NCBI GenBank assembly: GCA_025935595.1
Contig: JAICUZ010000181.1
Span: 1-5,492, forward strand
Reading direction: 5' to 3'
Source of the DNA: Burkholderiales bacterium
Lineage (GTDB): Bacteria > Actinomycetota > Thermoleophilia > Gaiellales > Gaiellaceae
DNA: 5,492 bases
Below the pieces are notes generated by a model that worked only from the letters and a program-made list of their open reading frames with translations, was not told the DNA's origin and ran no database searches. Of this stretch, positions 1 to 5,036 are shown in pieces (position 1 is the stretch's first letter; each line of letters starts with the position of its first letter). The translations under genes and the position numbers were made by a program.

Positions 1-5
1 AGTCG

Positions 6-19
6 TTCTCCCCCGAGAA
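6..19 (-). terminator. Weak hairpin just downstream of the secreted-protein gene
   Basis: Read on the minus strand, TTCTC-GGGG-GAGAA forms a perfect 5-bp stem with a 4-base loop, beginning 5 bases after the TAA stop of the leftward gene. No T-run follows, so it is not a convincing intrinsic terminator. It may only protect the 3' end of the transcript or be chance. Confidence 0.2.
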
Positions 20-24
20 GCCTC

Positions 25-426
25 TTAGGGCAGCTTGATCTTCGTCACGGTGAGGAGCTTGTGGGCGCTCCATGAGCCGCCGCCTGGACCGCTCGCCCAC
101 GTGCCCGACATCTTCAGGCCGGCGGCATTCACCGAGCCCTTGTACGTGGCGCCGACACCGACGACCCCGAACTGGATCTTGCCGCGCACGATCTTCCCGC
201 CGATCGCGTAGCTCCCGCTCGGTCGGGACAGCTTGATCGCCCCCTTCAACCGCCCATTGGTCTGCGTCCACGTCAGGGTGAACGTGCCCGAGACCGCGCC
301 GTTGTACGTCCCGGCCCACGATCCGCCGAGGTGCAGGGCCGTGCCGCCGGCGGTGGCGGTCGCCCCGACGCCGAGCGCGAGGAGGACGAGGGCGACCAGG
401 GTGGCGGCTGCTGACTTGACATGCAT
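25..426 (-). CDS. Small secreted beta-rich protein, unknown function
   Basis: A 133-residue protein I cannot assign to a named family. Residues 1-26 look like a Sec signal peptide: a basic start (His2, Lys4), a hydrophobic core AATLVALVLLALGVGA, and an Ala-Thr-Ala site at 24-26 for signal peptidase I. The mature part is rich in Gly, Ser, Thr and alternating hydrophobic residues, has no cysteine, and looks all-beta. Two related stretches lie 54 residues apart: TYNGAVS at 40-46 and TYKGSVN at 94-100, each followed by a strand and a Gly-Thr or Ser-Gly-Thr element. This suggests an internal duplication or repeated strand pairs, perhaps a small barrel. The open frame extends far upstream (to 852), but the start at 426 is chosen because it has a strong purine-rich ribosome binding site (436-444) and puts the signal peptide at the N-terminus. 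It is divergent from the DUF218/glycosyltransferase pair. Secretion is well supported; any function would be a guess. Confidence 0.75.
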   Translation of the reverse strand: MHVKSAAATLVALVLLALGVGATATAGGTALHLGGSWAGTYNGAVSGTFTLTWTQTNGRLKGAIKLSRPSGSYAIGGKIVRGKIQFGVVGVGATYKGSVNAAGLKMSGTWASGPGGGSWSAHKLLTVTKIKLP

Positions 427-435
427 TGCCAGGTT

Positions 436-444
436 CCTTCCTTT
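436..444 (-). promoter_or_regulatory. Ribosome binding site deciding the start of the secreted-protein gene
   Basis: On the minus strand AAAGGAAGG lies 9 bases before the ATG at 426. It is the only good Shine-Dalgarno match in the leftward frame near the signal peptide, and so it rejects the much longer upstream extension of that frame. Confidence 0.6.
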
Positions 445-511
445 CGGTCTGTATCGCGTCCCGGGAACGAGTCTGCTTCGGCACGGGCGCGGACGAAAGC
501 GTGAACACCCT

Positions 512-976
512 ATGAAATCGGCGGCCGCGTACCCTGGGTCCGTGCCTCCTGCGATCGTCGTTCCGGGCAGCGTCCTCGCGCGCACGCGCGAGCGGCTCGT
601 GCGCGAGGCGGAGCGGGTTGCGCTGCGTACCGGCGCCGAGCTCGTCGTGTTCAGCGGCAAGGACGAGGCCGAGCACATGCTGAGCCTCTGGCACGGGCCT
701 GACCTCGAGCTGGTCGTCGAGGAGCAAGCCACGACGACGGCGGAGAACGCGGTGCGTACGCTGCCGGCCCTCCTCGAGCGCGGCGTGCGTGAGGTGGTCG
801 TCGTCTGCGCGCCGGCGCACGCACTGCGGGCACGCTGGATCTTCCGCCGCATCTACGGCGTGCACGGGATCCGCGTGGGCGTGCGACCGGCCCGGGTGCT
901 GCCGACGCCCGCAGCCCTCGTCTACGAGCTCGGAGCGGCGACCGTGGCGCGGCGCCAGGTCAGAGAGCACCGATGA
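512..976 (+). CDS. Compact DUF218 / YdcF-like (ElyC/SanA/YdcF family) protein
   Basis: A 154-residue protein resembling the DUF218 domain (SanA/ElyC/YdcF superfamily), whose members are linked to envelope integrity or polyprenyl-carrier metabolism without a settled reaction. Numbered from ATG 512, recognisable elements are the first strand AIVVPGS (14-20), FSGK (47-50, in place of the usual SGG), EAEHM (52-56), EEQATTTAEN (70-79, the family's conserved Glu...Thr-x-Glu-Asn signature) and APAHALRA (100-107, the family's S/A-x-x-H-x-x-R-A element). There is no transmembrane segment, and it is shorter than SanA or ElyC (usually over 200 residues), so it is probably a soluble domain. The start is uncertain: ATG 512 has no clear Shine-Dalgarno site. 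GTG 542, just before the first conserved strand, would give 144 residues, and TACCCT at 530-535 could serve as a -10 box for a leaderless transcript starting there. The stop overlaps the next gene's start as ATGA, implying coupled translation with the glycosyltransferase. Confidence 0.8.
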   Translation: MKSAAAYPGSVPPAIVVPGSVLARTRERLVREAERVALRTGAELVVFSGKDEAEHMLSLWHGPDLELVVEEQATTTAENAVRTLPALLERGVREVVVVCAPAHALRARWIFRRIYGVHGIRVGVRPARVLPTPAALVYELGAATVARRQVREHR

Positions 977-1692
977 GCGACACGGTCGTCTTCATTCCTG
1001 CGTGGAACGAGGAGGACAACCTCCCCGCCGTGCTGGACGCGCTACGTGCGGAGCTGCCGGACGCGGACGTGCTGGTCGTCGACGACGGCTCCACCGACCG
1101 CACCGCGGACGTCGCACGCGAGCACGGCGTCGCGGTGCACTCGCTCGGCACGAATCTCGGTCTGCGCTTCGGCATCGCCGCCGGGTATCGCCACGCGCTC
1201 GAGCACGGATATGCGTACTGCGGCCGCGTCGACGCCGACGGTCAACACCCGCCGCGCGAGCTCGCCCGCCTGCTCGCCATGGTTCGGCGCGGCGACTGCG
1301 ACGTGGCCGTCGGCTCACGCTTCGTCTCGGGCGACGGCTACCCCGCGTATCGCTACCTCCCCAGTCCCGCGCGGCGGTTCGGAACCGCATCGCTTCGCCG
1401 GGCGATGCGGCTCGCGCTCGGTCGGCCGTTCGGTGACGCGACGAGCGGGCTCTACGCGGTCAACGCGCTCGCGCTGCCTCTGCTGGCGGAGACGTTCACG
1501 AGCCGCGCGCCGGAGGTGGAGGCGCTCGTCCGGATCGCGAACGCGGGCCTCCACCTCGAGGAAGTTCCGGTGCTCATGGAGCCGCGGGTGAGCGGCGAGT
1601 CGAAGCTCCGCGGCTCGAAGGCGGTGAAGCTCGTTCTCACCGTCGCCGGCACACTGATCGCTGCGAAGGTGATCAAGCGGCGCGCTCGCTGA
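973..1692 (+). CDS. Family 2 glycosyltransferase, dolichyl-phosphate mannose synthase type
   Basis: A 239-residue GT-A fold glycosyltransferase, predicted to transfer a sugar from a nucleotide donor to an acceptor, probably a polyprenyl phosphate, at the inner face of the membrane. Visible motifs in order: IPAWNEEDNL (8-17) and VVDDGSTDRT (35-44) for nucleotide binding; N61-L-G near the usual LGKG region; R-V-D-A-D-G-Q-H-P (85-93) with the metal-binding D87-x-D89; VGSRFV (113-118); D155-A-T-S-G (155-159); and PEVEALVRIANAG (180-192), followed by EVPV...R-x-S-G-E-S-K, typical of the DPM1/GtrB-like branch. The multi-helix tail of GtrB is absent. A single hydrophobic stretch (about 217-234) followed by KRRAR could act as a membrane anchor. 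The start ATG overlaps the preceding stop by 4 bases. Its 3' end overlaps the convergent hydrolase gene by 20 bp. Family assignment is firm; donor and acceptor are unknown. Confidence 0.92.
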   Translation: MSDTVVFIPAWNEEDNLPAVLDALRAELPDADVLVVDDGSTDRTADVAREHGVAVHSLGTNLGLRFGIAAGYRHALEHGYAYCGRVDADGQHPPRELARLLAMVRRGDCDVAVGSRFVSGDGYPAYRYLPSPARRFGTASLRRAMRLALGRPFGDATSGLYAVNALALPLLAETFTSRAPEVEALVRIANAGLHLEEVPVLMEPRVSGESKLRGSKAVKLVLTVAGTLIAAKVIKRRAR

Positions 1693-2911
1693 CCTCGACG
1701 ATCGCGTTGCTCGCGACGCGCGCGTAGCTCTCGACCTCGAGAATCGTCGCGTGCGTCGCGCCGCGCACATGCACCTGGAAGCTGTTCGTCGAGAGACGCG
1801 CAAGCTTTGCCTGGGCAGCCTGCCAACCCCGCACGGCCTCGCGGTCGGCTGTCACGACCGCGAGCGGCTTCCCGTGCAGGCTCCGAAGAGCCTTCGCCTG
1901 GTCGAACACCCGCGGCAGCTGGTTGAACTCGACGCGATCGGCGCGGTATTCCCGTGGGGACGGCGTGCCGAACAGATGGCTTCCGACGCGCGAGAGCGAC
2001 GGAAGCAGCGCTCCGACGCGGTGCCACATCGAGTAGAAACGCGGGTAGTCCGGCAGTTCGAATTGATCCGGCGACGACGAATCGATCAGCGCCACGCCGG
2101 CGACCTGCCTGGGGTACATCGCGGCATAGACGAGCGCGTAGGCACCGCCGACCGAGTGGCCGGCGAGCACGTACGGGCCGCGGACGCCGGCCGTTCGTAG
2201 GAGCTCGTGCAGGTCGAGTGCCAGCTGATGGCCGTCCTGTGCGCCGACGGCTGATCCGCTGAAGCCCTCGCCCGCGCGGTCGAACACGCAGACGCGCGTC
2301 GAGGCCGAGACGGTGCGCTCCACCGACGTCCAGCTAGGCGTGCGCTCGCCGAGCCCGTTGAAGAGGACGACGGTGGGTCCACCGCGGCCGGTGCAGCTGA
2401 GGTAGAGGCGGTGGGCGTTGACGACGTAGGTACGACCGCTCGCAGGAGCATTCGTCGACGTCGCCTCGGCGACCGTCTCGAACGCGCCCCCGACGGCGGC
2501 CACGAACAGGACGAACAGCGCCGGATACAGGAACGCCGGGCGCGACCAATGGCGCAGAGAGCGCCGCGCGTTCGCGAACGACCAGCCGACGAGCACGAGC
2601 AGGAGCACGGGCCAGGCCCAGCCCATGAGCCCGAGCTGGTGGTCACCAGGGTCGAGCACGACAAGGCTGAGCCCGACGGCGATCGCCGCGACGCCTGGTC
2701 GAAGTGCCCACGGCTGCGGCTGAGCGGTGGAGCGGGACGCTGCGGCGAACAGCACGAAGCCCGTCCCGAGGGCGACGAGCGCCGAGCCGGTGATCCGGCT
2801 CTCGGCATCGCCGGCGAACGCGACCAAGACGAGCAGCAGGCCGAACAGAACACCGACGGCGATCGAACCGAAGACGACGAGCCCGATTCGCTGTGAGCGT
2901 GGTTCAGACAT
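1673..2911 (-). CDS. Membrane-anchored alpha/beta hydrolase, five N-terminal helices
   Basis: A 412-residue protein with two parts. Residues 1-145 contain about five hydrophobic helices (roughly 10-33, 41-59, 72-87, 97-113, 125-145). Residues 160-412 form an alpha/beta hydrolase domain starting with YVVNAHRLYLSCTG (162-175). It shows the oxyanion-loop strand VVLFNGLGE (181-189), VFDRAGEGFS (209-218), the nucleophile elbow G-H-S253-V-G-G, a likely acid D356 in VVTADRE, and the catalytic H387 in GATHATI. The triad therefore looks intact, so an active serine esterase, lipase, epoxide-hydrolase-like or related hydrolase is expected; the substrate cannot be read. With an odd number of helices and an N-terminus inside, the catalytic domain would lie outside the membrane (inference). 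The start at 2911 is preferred over an in-frame ATG at 2932, because AGGGAG sits 7 bases upstream of it and nothing comparable precedes 2932. It is divergent from the MFS exporter and shares its putative operators. Confidence 0.88.
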   Translation of the reverse strand: MSEPRSQRIGLVVFGSIAVGVLFGLLLVLVAFAGDAESRITGSALVALGTGFVLFAAASRSTAQPQPWALRPGVAAIAVGLSLVVLDPGDHQLGLMGWAWPVLLLVLVGWSFANARRSLRHWSRPAFLYPALFVLFVAAVGGAFETVAEATSTNAPASGRTYVVNAHRLYLSCTGRGGPTVVLFNGLGERTPSWTSVERTVSASTRVCVFDRAGEGFSGSAVGAQDGHQLALDLHELLRTAGVRGPYVLAGHSVGGAYALVYAAMYPRQVAGVALIDSSSPDQFELPDYPRFYSMWHRVGALLPSLSRVGSHLFGTPSPREYRADRVEFNQLPRVFDQAKALRSLHGKPLAVVTADREAVRGWQAAQAKLARLSTNSFQVHVRGATHATILEVESYARVASNAIVEVSERAA

Positions 2912-2925
2912 TTCCCGACTCCCTC

Positions 2926-2955
2926 TTGACATTGGACACTGTTGTCTGATTTAGT
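2926..2955 (+). promoter_or_regulatory. Predicted promoter of the exporter-tetR operon
   Basis: A consensus -35 TTGACA (2926-2931) is followed after 18 bp by TTTAGT (2950-2955, four of six matches to TATAAT). Transcription would start near 2962, giving a leader of about 33 bases before ATG 2995. The left inverted repeat fills the spacer exactly and the right one covers the predicted start point, a typical layout for steric repression. Confidence 0.55.
2932..2949. promoter_or_regulatory. Putative TetR operator, left copy
   Basis: TTGGACACTGTTGTCTGA is an imperfect palindrome with core arms GACA-N4-TGTC. It matches the right copy at 12 of 18 positions. It occupies the whole spacer of the predicted rightward promoter. 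Its centre is 27 bp from that of the right copy. The match to the right copy is a direct observation; binding by the TetR protein encoded at 4455-5036 is inference. Confidence 0.55.
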
Positions 2956-2958
2956 AAG

Positions 2959-2976
2959 TCGGACAGTACAGTCCGA
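2959..2976. promoter_or_regulatory. Putative TetR operator, right copy
   Basis: TCGGACAGTACAGTCCGA is an 18-bp palindrome with 8 of 9 base pairs matched, the strongest dyad I found between genes in the window. It covers the predicted start point of the rightward promoter and the -10 box (2963-2968) of the predicted leftward promoter. One repressor dimer here could therefore shut both directions. Its length and position suit a TetR-family site; the encoded TetR is the natural candidate. Confidence 0.7.
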
Positions 2977-2991
2977 GTTGAAGGGAGTCAA
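2963..2991 (-). promoter_or_regulatory. Predicted promoter of the hydrolase gene
   Basis: On the minus strand, TTGACT (2991-2986) is followed by a 17-bp spacer and TACTGT (2968-2963), which fits the TAnnnT pattern of actinobacterial -10 boxes. Transcription would start near 2956, leaving a leader of about 45 bases. The -10 box lies inside the right operator. An alternative -10, TACTAA around 2957-2952, lacks a good -35. Confidence 0.45.
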
Positions 2992-2994
2992 GAC

Positions 2995-4455
2995 ATGCAC
3001 CACAGGCCGAAGCACCACGAGGCAGCGAAGACCGCGACCGGCTCGCACGGGCCGCATCCGTGGCTCCTGCCCGTCCTCCTCGTCGCGCAGCTGATGGTCA
3101 TCCTCGACATCACCGCCGTGAACATCGCGCTGCCCCACATCGCCCGCGACCTCCGCCTCTCCGGCGCGAGCATCAGCTGGACGATCACGAGCTACTCGCT
3201 GATCTTCGGCAGCCTGCTCCTCTTCGGCGGCCGCGCCGCCGACCTGCTCGGCCGCCGCCGGATGTTCCTCACCGGCCTCGGAGTCTTCACGGCCTCTTCG
3301 CTTGCCTCGGCGCTGGCGGGCAGCGCGGGCGTACTGTTCGCAGCCCGCGCCGGCCAGGGCTTCGGCGCAGCGCTGCTGTCACCGGCGGCGCTGTCGCTCA
3401 TCACCTCGACGTTCCACGGGCATCAGCGCGGCAAGGCGCTCGCCGCGTGGGGCGCGGTCGGCGGCGCCGGCGCTGCGGTCGGCGTGCTCGTCGGCGGAGT
3501 CCTCACCCAGTTCACCGACTGGCGGACGATCTTCTACGTAAACCTCCCGGTCGCGGCCGCGCTGCTGATCGCAGCCCTGAAGGTCATTCCGGCAGACACG
3601 GCGAGGCCCCGCTTCAGTGGGCTCGACCTCCCGGGCGCTGCACTTGCGACCGCGAGCCTCGCGTCGGTCGTCTACGCGATCACGCAGGCGGAGTCTGCGG
3701 GTTGGGCCTCGGTCCAGACGCACCTGTGCGGGCTCGGCGGCGTCGCCGGACTTGCAGCTTTTGCGATCTACGAGCTTCGCATCGACGCGCCTCTGCTGCG
3801 TGTCGACCGGATCGCCGATCGCGCCGTCGGGGGCGGCCTGATCCTCATGCTCGCCGCGGCCGGCTCGATCTTCGGGCTGTTCCTGCTCTGCTCGCTCTAC
3901 CTGCAGAACGTGCTCGGCATGGGCGCGCTCGCGACCGGGCTCGCGTTCATCCCGCTCGCCTTGTCCGCAGGCGTCGGCGCCCATGCGGCAGGCCACGTCG
4001 TCGCGAGGCACGGCGTCCGCGGGCCGCTCGTCGGCGCGTTTGCCGTCGCCGCCGGCGGGATGGCGCTGCTGTCCCGGGTCGGCGAGCACGGCACGTACGT
4101 CCGCGACGTCCTGCCCGGGATGCTCGTCGCCGGCGTCGGCCTCGGTGTGGCAGTGGTCACGGTGTCGATGGCGATTCTGACGGGAGCTCGGGCCGAAGAG
4201 GCGGGAATGCTCTCCGGCCTCAACTCGACGGGTCACGAGATCGGCGGCACGCTCGGCATCGCGATCTTCTCGACGATCGCAGCCGGCACCGGCGCGATCC
4301 TCGGGCCGCACGCCGCCGCAGGGATCTCCGACGCGTTCCTCGTCGGTGCGCTGCTCGCTACGCTCGCGAGCGTCGTGGCGTACGCGGTCCTGCCGCAATC
4401 CCGCCACTTCCTCCCGAAGCTCCACCTGAGCCCGCATGCGATGCCGATCCACTGA
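2995..4455 (+). CDS. DHA2-family (14-helix) MFS drug exporter
   Basis: A 486-residue major facilitator protein of the EmrB/QacA drug:proton antiporter type, expected to expel a lipophilic or cationic compound from the cytoplasm using the proton gradient. Family marks: L37-D-I-T-A-V-N-I-A-L-P47 in helix 1 (motif D1 with the conserved Asp38), GGRAADLLGRRRM (78-90, motif A between helices 2 and 3), RAGQGFGAAL (118-127, motif B with Arg118), and the motif C region G159-xxx-G163-V-L-V-G-G168 in helix 5, which has Val where the antiporter consensus has Pro. D175-W-R-T-I-F-Y-V-N-L-P185 is characteristic of DHA2 proteins. Length and hydrophobic segments suit 14 helices. The first 21 residues hold six histidines, unusual for the family. 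The start has AGGGAG 7 bases upstream. The stop overlaps the tetR start (TGATG), so the two are probably one operon under the operator-bearing promoter. Substrate unknown. Confidence 0.93.
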   Translation: MHHRPKHHEAAKTATGSHGPHPWLLPVLLVAQLMVILDITAVNIALPHIARDLRLSGASISWTITSYSLIFGSLLLFGGRAADLLGRRRMFLTGLGVFTASSLASALAGSAGVLFAARAGQGFGAALLSPAALSLITSTFHGHQRGKALAAWGAVGGAGAAVGVLVGGVLTQFTDWRTIFYVNLPVAAALLIAALKVIPADTARPRFSGLDLPGAALATASLASVVYAITQAESAGWASVQTHLCGLGGVAGLAAFAIYELRIDAPLLRVDRIADRAVGGGLILMLAAAGSIFGLFLLCSLYLQNVLGMGALATGLAFIPLALSAGVGAHAAGHVVARHGVRGPLVGAFAVAAGGMALLSRVGEHGTYVRDVLPGMLVAGVGLGVAVVTVSMAILTGARAEEAGMLSGLNSTGHEIGGTLGIAIFSTIAAGTGAILGPHAAAGISDAFLVGALLATLASVVAYAVLPQSRHFLPKLHLSPHAMPIH

Positions 4456-5036
4456 TGCCGACCAGCCCTCCGAAGCGCCGGCGCGCAGACGCCGAGCGGA
4501 ACATCGTGTCGATCATCAACGCCGCCCTCGAAGCGCTCGCGAGCGATCCCGATGCCAGCATGGCCGAGATCGCTCGCCGCGCCGGGGTGGTTCGGGCGAC
4601 GATCTACATGCACTTCCCGACGCGCGAATCGCTTCTCGATGCGGTGATGGAGTCCGCCGTCGCCCAGGTCGCCGAAGCGACCGCGCAGGCCGAGCCGAGC
4701 CGAGGCGAACCGGAGGAAGCGCTCGAGCGCGTGCTCCGCTCGACGTGGCAGAAGCTGAGCGACTTCCACGCCCTGCTCGCGATCAACACAGGTCGGCTGT
4801 CGGCCAAGGAGCTGCACCGCCGCCACCAGCCGGTCATGACGCTGTTCGTGCCGTTGATCGAACGCGGCCAGAAGAAGGGCGTCTTCCGACGTGACGTGCC
4901 GGTGTCGTGGCATCTCGCGATGGTTCGCGCGATCGCGCATGCCGCGAGCGCAGAGGTACGGAGCGGGCGGATCTCCGAGTCACACGTCGAGCCGGCGATG
5001 CTCTCGACCGCGCTGAACGCGCTCAGATCTCAGTAG
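4455..5036 (+). CDS. TetR/AcrR-family transcriptional repressor
   Basis: A 193-residue regulator, a usual length for TetR proteins. The N-terminal half of the DNA-binding domain (about 12-66) is clear: helix 1 AERNIVSIINAALEAL (13-28), then S35-M-A-E-I-A-R-R-A-G-V (helix 2 and turn), the recognition helix V-R-A-T-I-Y-M-H-F (46-54, the family's T-x-Y-x-H-F hallmark), and R57-E-S-L-L-D-A-V. Residues from about 70 to 193 form a poorly conserved helical ligand-binding and dimerisation domain, so the inducer cannot be inferred. The frame is open upstream to 3060, but that part is the exporter gene read out of frame. The true start is ATG 4455, sharing one base with the exporter stop. Location in the exporter operon, plus the paired operators at 2932-2976, points to autoregulation and control of the divergent hydrolase (inference). 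The 3' end overlaps the convergent flavoprotein gene by 7 bp. Confidence 0.93.
   Translation: MPTSPPKRRRADAERNIVSIINAALEALASDPDASMAEIARRAGVVRATIYMHFPTRESLLDAVMESAVAQVAEATAQAEPSRGEPEEALERVLRSTWQKLSDFHALLAINTGRLSAKELHRRHQPVMTLFVPLIERGQKKGVFRRDVPVSWHLAMVRAIAHAASAEVRSGRISESHVEPAMLSTALNALRSQ

Larger units (their letters stand above)
2917..2989. repeat. Mirror-image ribosome binding sites (inverted repeat GACTCCCT ... AGGGAGTC)
   Basis: GACTCCCT (2917-2924) and AGGGAGTC (2982-2989) are exact inverted copies. Each contains the Shine-Dalgarno AGGGAG of one divergent gene. In both directions the arrangement is AGGGAGTC, five bases, ATG, so SD-to-ATG spacing is 7 bases for the hydrolase (ATG 2911) and for the exporter (ATG 2995). 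The symmetry centre is about 2953. If the promoters below are right, each transcript carries only one arm, so the arms would not pair in RNA. Confidence 0.7.

Noticed and set aside
25..426. Streptavidin/avidin-like protein, from the GSWAGTYNG...GTFTLTW pattern
   Set aside because: The resemblance is limited to Gly-Thr-Trp/Tyr strand patterns common to many small beta barrels. The set of biotin-binding Trp, Tyr, Ser and Asp residues is not recognisable, so it is kept only as a fold idea.
463..500. ECF-sigma-like promoter beginning GGGAAC before the DUF218 gene
   Set aside because: No CGT-type -10 element lies at the required 16-17 bp distance; GGAAC alone is expected by chance.
427..852. N-terminal extension of the secreted-protein frame up to 852
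   Set aside because: It would read antisense through the DUF218 gene, bury the signal peptide mid-protein and ignore the strong ribosome site at 436-444.
2930..2932. ATG at 2932 as the hydrolase start
   Set aside because: It lies at the edge of the left operator, between the predicted promoter elements, and lacks a ribosome site. ATG 2911 has AGGGAG at 7 bases.
2086..3138. Long leftward frame across the hydrolase, the divergent promoters and the exporter start
   Set aside because: It would begin inside the exporter gene and cross the regulatory region, and its translation is Ser/Arg/Pro-rich noise. The other frame holds the catalytic motifs of the hydrolase.
3379..4452. Long leftward frame (357 codons) antisense to the exporter
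   Set aside because: Its translation is rich in Arg, Asp, Glu and Gly without domains, as expected from the complement of a GC-biased gene; no ribosome site or family resemblance.
3060..4454. Very long rightward frame running through the exporter gene and continuing in frame into tetR, suggesting a large fusion protein
   Set aside because: The upstream part is Arg/Pro/Ala-rich low-complexity translation typical of an out-of-frame reading of GC-rich DNA, while the other frame encodes a textbook MFS protein. Only the part from ATG 4455 is real.
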